In this document: positions 47,830 to 59,192 of the stretch, piece after piece
Numbering within the stretch: position 1 is the stretch's first letter
Layout: each line of letters begins with the position of its first letter
Origin: Coptis chinensis
Taxonomy: Eukaryota > Streptophyta > Magnoliopsida > Ranunculales > Ranunculaceae
Reading direction: 5' to 3'
Assembly: GCA_015680905.1 (NCBI GenBank)
Contig: CM027385.1
Location: forward strand, 78,451,501-78,515,500
Length of the DNA: 64,000 nucleotides
Notes under the pieces: generated by a model
What the model was told of the DNA's origin: nothing
What the model saw: the letters and a program-made list of their open reading frames with translations, nothing else
Database searches by the model: none
Translations under genes and position numbers: made by a program

Positions 47830-50800
47830 GTATATATGTTCCCCCTTGGTTTTGTTGGTTGATGTTATTAATTAACTTATGTTTAAGAGCAGCTTGATTA
47901 GATATAAGGAATTGTAGCAAAAACTGGTAATATCTAGTGATAGAGAAATTAATTTTCAATTTTTAGAATACATGAGCGTTCAGATCAATTGGTTATTTTT
48001 TATCTTTCCGTTTTCCCTCAAAAGAGTGGAGCATGATCTCCCTGAGAGGAGAATGACCATCATTGACTGACAACTTCTTCTTCTCTGACCAGACTCTTTT
48101 TGAAGATTTTTCTTCTCTAAGAACTGATCTAACATATACTACCATGGAAAACCCACTAGCTTCAGTCAATGATTTTCCCCCCTTACCAGCAACATCTCCA
48201 ACCGTTGCTAGCTAGTAATGTTCCTCCTCAAGATTCAAACTTGACTTCTCCATTAGTTCAAGTTCACACTCCTAATCCATGGAGCTCTCTCTTCAAAACA
48301 AGTAGCTCTGCTGCGTTAAAGAAGGTGAATGTCAACATAGTTGATGGTGTTGCAATATTCCCATCTGATATTATTTTTTTTTTGAAAAGTTTGCTGGGGT
48401 TAAGGCAAACCCCCACCTGTTTATTGCACATAGAGAAACATTACATACCTTCCCTAAGAGTATGATCATTAGAGGGAGGTACACATAACATAATGCATCA
48501 AGCCTAAAACACTTGGGATTTCTCCCTACACATACATTCCCGAAGGAACAAACTCTAGCAAGAAGACCACAATCAGCAACCCCATCAACCATAGCATGAG
48601 GGACCGTCTGCCTTCAATCCACACCCCAAACAAAGACAGAGAGCACATACCACTAAGGCAACCTATTGATAATCTATGACGGTATTGCGGCCGTTCGACC
48701 CAGATCATTAAAGGGAACATACAAAGACTACAACAGGCATGAAGCCTTCACAAAAATGAGATTAATCATAACACATACCACAAGCAAGTATTCATAGGAA
48801 TCGTCTCATTTGATCTCCTACTTTCTAGCCTTCAATTGCTTTACTATCTTAGGATGATCTTTCCTAAGATGAAGTTGCGCTTTCTCATAGTCACAAAAAA
48901 AACACCCACAAGCACAACACACGTATGTGAGTCCCAAAGTGTCATCCCAAAACTCTTTCGTATAATCCTCAAGATATCTCTTTTTGGTTTTGGTTAGTGA
49001 CTTTACCTTCTTCATCATTGCGAGAGTAGGCTCAATTTCTCCAGAAGAACGCTCTTGGATTCTTTTGCTTCTTTTTGACTTTACAGTGGACCAATCCTCT
49101 GAAGACATTTTATGCCTCGACCTGCTTTTAGGCAAGTGGTCATTAAATAATTCTTCCTCACAATCTGATAGGTCATCCATATCATCAACCTCCTCATTTT
49201 CAACAACTAACCCTTCATACATATTTCTTTCTCGGCTATTGGGTAGTTGGGGAAAAGGAGTAATCATATCTTGGTGCCTCTAGATAGGTGTAACCATAAT
49301 GCTCTCCTTGAGATCTCTTTGGTCCCCAATAACACCACATTGCACCTGTGTAATATCGGTTTCCGTATGTGTACATACCACTACACCTGGTGAAATCAAA
49401 TGAAAGTTACTCGCAATTGCTCCTTGCAATTGGGGAGCAGAGTTCACTTGTGCTCCCCCTCAATCTAATTGGTTCATTGTCCTTTGGAGTTTAAGGCTGA
49501 GGAGCCGACCCTAAACTCACTCTAAGCAACCCCTGAGAGATTGGGGTTTGAACATGACTATTGTGAATCACCATAGCAGTTGAAACTGCTTCTTCCTCAC
49601 TCACACGATTTGTCTCTGTATCCACACCACCAGGAGTACTTTGAACCGATTAATGCGCCCTGCGAACTATTACTCCCATTGGGTAAGCGACCATCTTGTC
49701 GCCGCTTGAGCCATTTGAGCCCCCGCTACTTGTTGCTCTTGAGTTTTGGATACCGATTGATTTTCTTTCCTCTCGTTCCAAAGAACTCGCGATATCCATT
49801 TGCCCCGTGTCCACACCCACGCACTCCTCATACCACATTCTTTGTGTAGTATGCCCAAATCAATTACACTTTTCACAAGATTGGGCCTTCCATGGGTACT
49901 CCGAGAGGTATAACGATTTTCGATCCCCAACTTTGATTTTTATGGTTTCGTTGTACTTTCATGATTCATCGTGTAGAAAAATTTCGTTTCTCACGATCGA
50001 GCGGCTTTCGAGTGAAGCGACTTCAGCGCTCATGACTCGATGATTTAGCGCTGGCAAAGAAAGCGACCAGCGCTCGTGGCTTTTTAAATGTAGCGGTATA
50101 CCAGAGGAGAAGGGCGCCAGCGCTTCGGGCTTTTTCTCCGTGGGCTTATTCACAAGAACCGCGAAATTTTGGTTTTGGTATAAAAACAAAATCGATCTTT
50201 GGAAAACCTAACTTTTTCCAAAACCAAGAAAAGAGTGATTACAAGAGAACAATTCTTTGTGAGTTGAGTGTTCATTCTTTGTGAGTGAATTGAGAGAGAC
50301 TTGTAATCGTTACTCGGGACATCTAGTAAAGCTTGGAACTCGCGGTGTGGGCGTAGGCAAATTGCGAACCACGATATATCTCGTCTTGTGGTTTGTTCTT
50401 CTTTTACATTGATTGTTTTATTTCATATGCTTGTTATTTGATATATGAGAAGTGTTGGGATATTGCTTGGAGGGTGTTGAAGTCTTGTCTATTAAGAAAG
50501 ATCAATCTTTGTGTAGGATTGATCCGTTTGGGTCAATGGGTAACGTTGTTTCCATGATTAATTATTCACAACAATTGGTATCGAGGCGTAGGTATATCGA
50601 CCCAGGATTTTGAGTTTAGTACTAAAAATTTGTGTAGACAAGGTGTTCGATTAAATTCGATGTGAAACCGCTGTTTCTTTTGGGTTATTGTGTGTAACTT
50701 GAAAGATGGCTCCCAAGATGTCAAACGCTTGAGGTTTGAAGTAGAAGTTTAATGGGAAGAATAACTTTGGGATTTGGCAAGTCCAAGTAAAGGACATCCT

Positions 50801-53800
50801 CATCCAACAAAGGTTTGCCTGAGGCTTTGAAGGGGATTAAATCGGCGCGGCGAAAGTATGAGTAATGATGATTGGGAAGAGTTCGATCTTGAGGCTTGTT
50901 CATCAATCCGGTTATGTCTTGCTAATGAGGTCATGTATAGTGTGATGGGAGAAAATACACCGCCGGTATTTGGCTCAAACTAGAGTCTATGTATATGACC
51001 AAGAGCATGACGAACAAGATGTACCTTAAGAAGCGTCTTTATCGGTATATGATGGTGAATTGTTCAACGATGTAACAACACGTTAGTGAGTTCCGTCAAC
51101 GCCTAGCGGATTAATTGAATGTGGGTATGAAGATGGATGATGAGGATCAAGCGGCATGTTTAATATTCTCCTTGCCAGAAAGCTATGAGCATCTAATGAC
51201 TACATTCATGAACAGAGAAGTCGTCGATCTTGACGAAGTTCAGAGTGCACTTCTTTCTTATGAGTTGATGAAGAAGACACGCGTGTAGAGAATAGCATTG
51301 ATGCAAGTCGGGGGCTAGTGGCAAGAGGAAATTGATGCGAACGTAAATTATTCAAGTAATGATAATTCTAGGTCCAAGTCAAAGAAGCCTTTAAAACATG
51401 TCTGTGCTACAATTGCAATGAAAAAAGACGACATTACATAAAGTAATTGTCCTCACCAAGAAAGAGAACAAGAGAGATGGTCAGAAGAAAGGTAAGGCAA
51501 AATTTGAGGCAAATTATGCTTCAGGCTCTGAAGAGGATGAGTTCAGTCTCTGTGTGTCCACACAAGACTATATGACCGAGAGGTGGATCCTTGATTCCGG
51601 ATGTTCCTATCATATGTGCCCGAATAGAAAGTGGTTTACTTTTATGAGAGCATTGATGGTGGTTCCGTTTTAATGGGTAATGGCGTTGCTTGTAAGGCGG
51701 CGGTAGAATTGGAACTATAACGGGTCAAGATGTATGATGGTGTAGTGAGGACTCTAACCGATGTGAGACATGTTCCCGAGCTAAAGAAAAGTCTTATTTC
51801 TCTTGGTACCTTGGATTCCAAAGGCCACAAGTTTGTGGTGAAGGTGGAGCCCTAAATATTGTTAATGGCTCTTTAGTTGTTATGAAGGGTAAAAATATGG
51901 AACCTTGTATACTCGATTGGTAGTACGGTGATAAGCGATGTAGCGATGGGTGCATGTAGTAATGATTCCGAAAGTACACTAAGATGTGGCATATCGTTTA
52001 GGGCATATGAGTGAAAAGCGGTTTGTCCGAGTTTGTGCAGCGAGGGTTCTTGAAGAACTTGAAGAAGCCAAGTATGGGGTTCGCGTGACCATCGTCTATG
52101 GGAAGCAAAGCGAGTCAAGTTCAAGTCAAGCAAGCACACGACAACAGCATCCTTGATTATGTGCATACGGATGTTTGGGGACCCTCCGTGGTGGCTTCAA
52201 GGGAGGTAACCGCTATTATGTCTCATTCATTGATGATCATACTCGCTATGTGTGGGTGTATATGATGAAATCGAAAGATGAAGTGTTTGAGACATTTAAG
52301 AAGTGGAAGGCAAAGGGTTGAGAATCGCACGGATAGGAAGGTAAAGGCATACTGGATTACAATGGTAATCGAGTATACCTATGGACCTTTCCAAGAGTTA
52401 CGTGCTAATGTGGAATTGCATTAATCGGACGATCGAGGGGCGCCACGCCAGAATGGAATGGCGAGAGGATGAATAGAACTTTGCTTGAAAGAGCAAGATG
52501 TTTATTGTCTAATGCCGGTCCCAGGCAAAAGAGTATTAGGCGGATGCGGTGTCCATGGCGTGTTACCCGCATCAATAGGTCACCAATTACCGGCTATAGA
52601 TTGCGGGACACCTTATGAGGTGTGGTCGTAACCCGGTGATTATAGTATCTTATGAGTGTTTGGATCGACGACTTACTACCATGTGAGGGACGACAAGCTA
52701 GATCCTAGAGCTAAGAAGGCCATATTCTTAGGCTCGCAAAATGGGGGTAAAGGGATACGATTGTGGTGTCTAGAAGCCCACAAGTTCTGGTCGGTCCAGA
52801 GATGTTACTTTTGATGAGACTTACGTGTTATCTTTGAAGAAGGCGGTAGCAACCGCGAGAATGGTGGCGAAGTCTATAGGTTCAAGCTAATGAGCTTGAG
52901 TTGTCGATGCGTGAGATATTTGGTTAGATCATGATGAGGTAAACCGAATCATGGAACCAACAAACGGGGAAGAAGAGCAAGAGCATTCGCGAACTTGTGG
53001 TGGTGACCCAGCCACGAGACAAGTTAAAGAAGTGCACAAGTATGGGCACGAAGAAGCCGATGAAACACTATGGTCGGTGGATTTAGTGGCATATGACCGA
53101 ATATCGAAGATGATGAGCCGATAGCTTCAAGGAAGCCGTTAGAGATGCTCATTACTGAGAGATTGGTTAGTAGCTATGCAAGCAGAGATGGAATCTCTTG
53201 ATAAAAATCACACATGGGACCTAGTTTTATTGCCAAAGGGCAAAAGGACTATCGGCGATAAATGGGTGTTGAAGAAAGAGGTCCTTCCCGAGTCCGACAA
53301 AGATCGGGTACAAGGCAAAAGAGTGGTAGCAAAGGGTTTTCACGAAGGAAGGAGTTGACTACAATGAGGTATTTTCCCGGTGGTCAAACATCACGTCCAT
53401 TCGTGTGTTATTGAGTTTAGTTGCTTCGCCGACTTGGAGTTAGAGCAACTTGATGTGAAAACTGCTTTCTTGCATGGGGACTTGGAAGAAGAGATCTATA
53501 TGAGACAACCTGAAGGGTTTGTCGTTGCTGAGAAAGAAGATTATGTATGTAAATTGAATCGGTCACTGTACGGGTTAAAGCAATCGCCCATGCAATGGTA
53601 CAAGCGCTTTGACACATTCATGATGCAACATGAGTACACCCGAAGTAAGTATGACTGCTGTGTCTACTTTAGAAGGCTTCGTGGTAATGACTTCATCTAT
53701 CTCCTGCTTTATGTGGATGACATGCTTATTGCTTCCAAAAGCATGGTGGAGATAGACAAGTTGAAATCTCAACTTAGCTCTGAGTTTGAGATGAAAGACT

Positions 53801-56800
53801 TAGGTGGAGCCAAGAAGATCTTGGGCATGGAGAGATTGAGAGATAGGAAGAAGTTTACGGATAGTTGTATCTCGGAAGAAATACATTGAGAAAGTAATTT
53901 CTCGATTTGGTATGGAGAATGCAAAGTCGGTTTCTACTCCTTTAGTTGGGCATTTTAGGCTTTTCACTAAGTTCTCTCCTAGTCGATTGGAGGAACAAAA
54001 GCATATGGCTAATGTTCCTTATGCAAGTGCCGTGGGTAGTTTGATGTATGCTATGGTATGCACGCGCCCGGACATTTTCCGCGCGATTAGTGTTGTGAGC
54101 GGTATATGGCAAATCGGGAAAGCATTGGGAGGCGATGAAATGGGGTACTCACGGTGGTGCTTGAAGCGGTACTTTGGATGTGGGATTAGCTTATGGTGGA
54201 GGCACTTGTTATGTCGGTGGGTTTGTGGATTCGATTATGCGCGGTGATCTAGATAGACGACGATCAACTACCGGTTATGTGTTTATGATGCATGGTGCAC
54301 CGGTTAGTTGGAGGTCTATGCTACAGCTACCGCTGCTCTATCTACTACCGGCGAGTATATGGCAATGGGGAGGCAAATGAAAGAGGCACTATGGCTTCGA
54401 GGTCTTCTAGATGATTTGGGTATTGAAGCGAGCGGTGTTGCTTTGTATTGTGATAGTCGAGTGCTATTCATTTTGGCGAAGAACCAAGTTCATCATGCTC
54501 GGACCAAGCATATTGATGTCCGTTATCACTTTATACGGGATGTCGTTGAGGATGGTGATGTAGCACTTGAGAAAGTAGACACCCATGACAATCCTGGCCG
54601 ATATGCGGACGAAAGTTGTCACGGAGTTAAGTTCCAACACCGTTTGGACTTGCTCCAAATCCTACATGTTGAAAAGAGCCCTGTGTGGGCATAGCCGCTT
54701 CTGGGCGGTTATTCGCGAAGTCTTCCTTCTTTGGAGGTGTTCCCTTGGATGTGATCTTCTTTGGATGTGATCTTTGTTGGATGTGTTCGGCTTGGTTTTA
54801 TGTCTTAAAACCTCACCGAGGTGGAGAATGTAGAGAAAATTTTCGTTTCTCACGATCGAGCGGCGCCAGCGCCAGAGTGAAGCGCGATCGCGCTCATGAC
54901 TCCAGATGATTTTGGCTTGGCGCAAAGAAAGCGACCAGCGACTGGCCATGGCTTTTTAACATAGCGCCAGCCTTCGAGCTTTTTTCTCCGTGGACTTATA
55001 CAAGAACGCGAAATTTTGGTTTTTGGTATAAAAACAAAATCAGTCTTTTGGAAAACCTAACTTTTTCCAAAACCAAGAAAGAGAGTAATTACAAGAGAAC
55101 AATTCTTTGTGAGTTGAGTGTTCATTCTTTGTGAGTGAATTGAGAGAGACTTGTAATCAGTTACTCCGGACATCTAGTAAAGCTTGGAACTCGCGTGGTG
55201 GGCGGTAGGCAAATTGCGAACCACGATATATCTCGTCTTGTGGTTTGTTCTTCTTTTACATTGATTGTTTTATTTCATATGCTTGTTATTTGATATTGAG
55301 AAGTGTTGGGATATTGCTTGGAGGGTGTTGAAGTCTTGTCTATTGAGAAAGATCAATCTTTGTGTAGGATTGATCCGTTTGGTGTGGGTAACGTTGTTTC
55401 CGCAGTTAATTATTCACAACACACTGGAAATTCAATACAAAACCGAGCAAAAGACAACCTTTTCCTCTTAGCAATAGCACCGTCCATATATTTTGGTACT
55501 CCACCTACCAAACTAGCTAGGTACGACAATCCATCCAGTGTCCACATCTCCTTGGGCACATCCATCAGCTTTACCCAAAGTGGTATTGTAGCCTCCTTGC
55601 TCCTGTAGTTGTTTACCTCTACTGTCCAAGGCTTTATCACGAACACTCTCCCCGCAATAAAAACTGGGCCTTCATCTAAAACCATTTGTCGATCATCTGA
55701 GCATGTAAAACCGAGTGGAGCGACTATGTGGTGGCCTTTTTCATCGGAAGGAGGCTGCCTTACCCCTTAGTGCGGGATTTTTTGCAAAAGAACTGGAAAA
55801 TCAAGGGCGAGTACTCTATCTCCACTGACAAAGATTTATTCTACTTCAAATTCAGTTTAGATGAAGATATGAGGCAAATCTTAGAAGCAGACCCAATCTA
55901 TATCACTGGGAAGTTTTTTGTCGTTCGGCAGTGGACACCAAAAGTGGAAGCTCAGAAATCTTCAATTAAAACATTGCCAGTTTGGGTAAAACTGATGAAC
56001 TTACCCAAACATTTATGGACAGATGATGGACTCGACTATATAGCTAGTCTAATAGGAAATCCTATTTGTATGAACCAGGCCACTAATCTAAGACAGAGAC
56101 TCGATTTTGCAAAGTTTTGTGTTGAGGTTCCACCTGACCATGAGTATAAGAAATCAGTGAGGATCAAGATAAATGGAAAGGAGATGAAGAGCTTGAATAC
56201 CCATGGATTCCAGTAGTCTGCCTAGCTTGTAAAAAGTTTGGGCACAAAGGCAGTCAGCTGTGCATCCAAGGTTAAAACTGTATGGGCAGCAAAAGAGACT
56301 AATGACAAGCAGAAAGAGCTAGAGGTGAATAATGTACCAGCTGAAGTAATTGAAGATATTAATGTGGTGGACAATTGTAATGAAAATCTGGACTTTGATG
56401 TAAGTTTTATATCCCCAGCTATAGAGCAACCTAGTGAACCCATTGTGCAGACTGTAAATCCCTTCCAAATGATTGAACAAGAAGAAGGGGAGGAATTAGG
56501 TACACCTCCACATTCGCACAGATGAACTTCAAGTAACATTCAATTGATCTCATCTGGCGTACTACACCATACACATGTGGAAACAGTAACTGCATTGGTG
56601 CAAGGTGGTGTTCTTAGTGACCAAAGAGAAGCGAGTAATATGGTTTTACACCAATCCATACTCCCTTGAACCATCTGCCGAATAGTAGAGAAATAAACAT
56701 GTATGAAGGGTTAGTTGCCGGAAATGAGGAGGTAGATGATGTTCTCTCCGAGAATGAATTCGAGTTGTTTGGGGATAGAGTGGCCCCAACACTTGCATTG

Positions 56801-58535
56801 CCTAAGAGCACATCAAGGTATGCAATGCCTTCAGTGAATCAACATCAATGGACTACTGTGAAACCAAAAGGAAGAAAGAGGACCCAAGTGCGTTCTTCGG
56901 GAGAAATAGAGCATACACTTGCAATGATGAAGAATGTAAAGTCACTAATCAAAAACAAAATAGATGAGATGTCTTGAAGACTACACCAAAGACCTTACTC
57001 TTGGACTCACTTATGTGTGTTGTGCTTGTGAAGGTTTCTTTTGTAGCTATGAGAAAGCGCAGACTCATCTCAGGAATGATCATCCTAAGATAGTGAAGGA
57101 AATCATGATGAGAAAGTAGGATTTTGATATCACTACTTTCGTAGGTTAGGTTGATGCATGTCTAGTGTATCATCTCTTATATGTTAGGCTTGAATTGAAG
57201 TAGCGATTAGCTCGTGTATGGCTTGATGCCCGTTGAACTTGTAAGTTTATTGTGTTACTCCCTTTAATGATCTAACTCTAAGGGGGTTTTTTTGTAAGGT
57301 TCTATCTTTGACAATAAAACAGGCAGGGGTCTGCCGTAACCCCAGCTTAATTTTTTTTTTAAAATGATCTCCCTGAACTCAGTTTTTGGACTTGTGCAAG
57401 TAAGGAGATAGCAGTACTAGTGTTTAGTACTTCAGTAGTACAAACTAACTAAAAGTTCTTGCTGCAAAGCCTGGTAAATTTCTGGGACTAGGTACTAATA
57501 CAAGTATATACAACCATCTATCTGCTAATTAAGATAGCCGCATCCAAACATCTGGGTGAACTGTGAAAGTGTGAAGTATCAAACTTAGATTAAGTATGAA
57601 GATCTTATTTTACATGTAATTATTACTATGACTTACCAGTAGTACCTATCATTTTGCTGAACATCTTCGTAACGAGCACTAATATATAATATTGACCATT
57701 TCTAAATAAAGACATAAGTGGGTCAATCTTCTCTTGCTTTCTTTGATTTCAAGGGATATACTGCTGGAGTTTTCTAAGCATGTTCAAGTATTAGGGGATA
57801 CTTTGTCTGAAGTTATATCAGAGGTTCTCGGACTCAACTCCAACCATCTTAAAGACATGGGTTCTGTGGAGGGTCTTTCTGCTGTATGTCACTATTATCC
57901 AGCATGTCCAGAACCAGAACTGACCATGGGAGCCACCCAGCATTCTGATCCTGATTTCTTCACTGTCCTACTACAAGATCACCTAGGAGGTTTACAAGTT
58001 CTTCACGAAAACCAATGGGTTGACGTCTCTCCCCTGCGTGGAGGTTTAATAATAAATATAGGTGACATTCTTCAGGTAACTTAATTAAGCATTGTTTTTT
58101 TTCTCTAACTTGTTCTACAAAAATCACATTTTCCCATTATTTAGCGTGTTGATACATGCTGCTATAAGTAACCGCTTGAAAGAATTAAGACACACTTACA
58201 ATTTCCCACAGTATATAAGTTTATTTGTTTTTAAATTTATTTCGAGTACGCTTAATTTTGGTTGTGGACGTCCTGTCCTAATGCAGCTTGTCTCGAATAA
58301 TAAACTTAAGAGCAGTGAGCACAGAGTGCTTGCCAAAAGAGAAGGGCCAAGAATTTCTGTGGCATGCTTCTTCAGGCCAGGTTTGCAGTCGACGAAGGTA
58401 TATGGTCCCATCAAAGAGTTGCTGTCAGAACAAAATCCTCCCCTCTATAGGGAAACTACTGTACGTGATTATGCTGCTTATTTCTTTGCCAAAGGATTGG
58501 ATGGGGAGTCTGCTCTTACACATTTCCTCTTGTGA
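47297..58535 (+). CDS. 2-oxoglutarate/Fe(II) dioxygenase, ACC-oxidase-homolog type, gene 3 (join 47297-47829, 57754-58075, 58287-58535)
   Basis: In-frame three-exon gene of 367 residues with intact HSD, SEHRV and RIS motifs. It is the most diverged of the three: VGKFYEQ for [50 protein letters not shown], and [17 protein letters not shown] near the C-terminus. The changes near the HxD and the C-terminal helix could alter substrate fit, but this is only inference. Intron 1 is 9.9 kb and holds retroposon I, an inverted retroposon II and copia III. Donors and acceptors are canonical (exon 2 acceptor TTGATTTCAAG). Confidence 0.87.
48818..49267 (-). CDS. Retroposon II ORF, C-terminal part with C2H2-like zinc finger
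   Basis: A 149-residue open frame. It starts [20 protein letters not shown], has an acidic linker ([14 protein letters not shown]), a basic stretch ([11 protein letters not shown]), then [15 protein letters not shown] and [19 protein letters not shown]. The pattern C-x2-C ... H-x4-H plus an extra FxC resembles a C2H2 finger. The same segment closes the retroposon I ORFs at 27857, 44632 and 57117 after a frameshift. Function unknown; nucleic-acid binding is a reasonable guess. As it is one exon of a degraded element, it may not be expressed. Confidence 0.6.
   Translation of the reverse strand: MITPFPQLPNSRERNMYEGLVVENEEVDDMDDLSDCEEELFNDHLPKSRSRHKMSSEDWSTVKSKRSKRIQERSSGEIEPTLAMMKKVKSLTKTKKRYLEDYTKEFWDDTLGLTYVCCACGCFFCDYEKAQLHLRKDHPKIVKQLKARK
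49972..50573 (+). repeat. Copia III 5' LTR
   Basis: 602 bp, TGTAGAAAAATTTCG...TTCACAACA. Confidence 0.88.
50706..51650 (+). pseudogene. Copia III gag and protease (frameshifted)
   Basis: Begins MAPKMSNA at 50706 and, after a frame change, [21 protein letters not shown], the gag start typical of TNT1/Tork. A knuckle-like [11 protein letters not shown] lies near 51400. The protease [18 protein letters not shown] is in frame at about 51587-51640. Early stops and shifts break the frame throughout. Confidence 0.75.
51990..52900 (+). pseudogene. Copia III integrase region (degenerate)
   Basis: Short pieces in changing frames: a GHMSE-like GAG-pre-integrase block (52000), [11 protein letters not shown] (52157-52190), [22 protein letters not shown] (52225-52290) and [20 protein letters not shown] (52430-52500). 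All three catalytic regions of the integrase can be recognised, but not in one frame. Confidence 0.7.
53176..54694 (+). pseudogene. Copia III reverse transcriptase and RNase H
   Basis: 53176-53358 is the RT start ([22 protein letters not shown]). 53380-53889 is a clean RT block ([57 protein letters not shown]). 53912-54694 carries the RNase H in pieces ([56 protein letters not shown]). The clean RT block keeps its CAG/CTG words. Confidence 0.85.
54829..55421 (+). repeat. Copia III 3' LTR
   Basis: 593 bp. Compared with the 5' LTR, GCCAGAGTGAAG here corresponds to TTCGAGTGAAG there, and ACTCCAGATG to ACTCGATG. Confidence 0.88.
55728..57119 (+). pseudogene. Retroposon I ORF in gene 3 (best preserved DUF4283 copy)
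   Basis: 55728-56216 is open for 162 residues and covers most of DUF4283 ([83 protein letters not shown]). A single-base shift precedes [18 protein letters not shown] (CCHC-like knuckle, about 56200-56265). 56238-56525 and 56666-56977 carry the linker, and the C2H2-like finger ends at the stop 57117-57119. This copy has the empty sites of both the gypsy and copia I insertions. Confidence 0.75.
57754..58075 (+). CDS. Gene 3 exon 2
   Basis: Acceptor TTGATTTCAAG|GGATA, donor TTCAG|GTAACT; carries HSDPDFF. Confidence 0.87.
58287..58535 (+). CDS. Gene 3 exon 3
   Basis: Acceptor [30 protein letters not shown] kept; ends ALTHFLL and TGA. Confidence 0.87.
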   Translation, partial: LVSNNKLKSSEHRVLAKREGPRISVACFFRPGLQSTKVYGPIKELLSEQNPPLYRETTVRDYAAYFFAKGLDGESALTHFLL

Positions 58536-58727
58536 CTTTGGATTGGTCCTTGGAAGACTTTATAGCTACTACAAATGGTTATTTCATGGCAGGGTACCTT
58601 GCTTACATTTGTATTTAGAGACATGCATGTCATGGTAGTGATTTGGTGGTTGTGCTCCTGTTGCCGAAGTTGGGCCTAGATATATGCATGCAGGGGCACT
58701 GAAGTTGGGCCTAGACTTTCTTGGATT

Positions 58728-58935
58728 ACTATGGCTCCTGAACCTCCTAGTCCTGACGAGTTGCCTTCGGTGTGAAGATATATGTCCACCCTTGGTTTTG
58801 TTGGTTGATGTTATTAACTTATGTTTAAGGCCAGCTTCATTAGATATAAGCTAGGAATTGTAGAATGTAAAAACAGGACAAATCTATCTGCTAATTACGA
58901 ACAAAAACACTGCAGCAAACTTTGATAAAGTACGA
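58728..58935 (+). pseudogene. Exon 1 end plus start of intron 1 from a lost dioxygenase copy
   Basis: [15 protein letters not shown] from exon 1 is fused to the 3' flank of gene 3 at about 58728. The donor is mutated (GTGAAG|ATATAT). About 150 bp of intron-1-like sequence follow, without retroposon I, and then the part that lies 3' of the retroposon in the genes (CTATCTGCTAATTA, GAAGATCTT). It is therefore a candidate empty site, or an intron with that segment deleted. Confidence 0.65.
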
Positions 58936-59192
58936 AGATCTTTTTTCACTATAATAACTAGCATTCCGGCGGGCGCGGGATTTATTACATTCTTATTTGG
59001 TACTCATTGTAAAAAAAAAAAAAAAGTTCCTAACTTACAGCATAAGAGCATATTTGTAATTTAGACAAAATATAGAGACGGTTATATAGTTTATGGTAAA
59101 GTATAGGAACTGTTGAGAAATTAATATAAATAATATGGTATGTTTTGTAATTTAGATAAAACATAAGAGCTGTTTCATAAATTAAAGAGTTT

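Larger units (their letters stand above)
49972..55421 (+). mobile_element. Ty1/copia element III (Tork/TNT1-like)
   Basis: LTRs 49972-50573 and 54829-55421. Flanks CATCG (49967-49971) and CACTG (55422-55426) are probably one target duplication altered at a CTG. A primer site TTGGTATCGAGGC follows the 5' LTR (usual form TTGGTATCAGAGC, again a CAG read as CG). Gag, protease, integrase, RT and RNase H follow in copia order on the plus strand, with many frameshifts. Confidence 0.88.
48374..55693 (-). mobile_element. Retroposon II, inverted and 5'-truncated, inside retroposon I
   Basis: Minus-strand relative of retroposon I with an A-rich tail at its 3' end (plus-strand TTTTTTTTTTGAAAAG at about 48371-48386) and TTAACCCCAGC before it. 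It carries the DUF4283 middle (55410-55685), a broken knuckle (CEKCN-stop-FGHTT near 49845-49875) and an intact C-terminal ORF (48818-49267). The N-terminal part is absent, as expected for 5' truncation. CATCTGA at 48362-48368 and 55694-55700 may be the start of its target duplication. Copia III splits it at 49972-55421. Confidence 0.75.
48047..57363 (+). mobile_element. Retroposon I in intron 1 of gene 3 (interrupted by retroposon II)
   Basis: Target duplication ATGATCTCCCTGAG (48033-48046) and ATGATCTCCCTGAA (57364-57377). Pieces 48047-48373 and about 55706-57363 rejoin to the same structure as in gene 1, without the gypsy and copia I insertions. The tail reads ACAGGCAGGGGTCTGCC...CCAGCTTAATTTTTTTTTT, where genes 1 and 2 have ACGGCCGTCTGCC. 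Confidence 0.85.

Noticed and set aside
50721-50906. Minus-strand ORF over the copia III gag start
   Set aside because: It is a shadow of the plus-strand gag block [11 protein letters not shown].
10983-58535. True ACC oxidase (ethylene-forming enzyme)
   Set aside because: The N-terminal extension, SPAANWRDS, and the exon structure fit the ACC-oxidase-homolog clade, not ACO proper.
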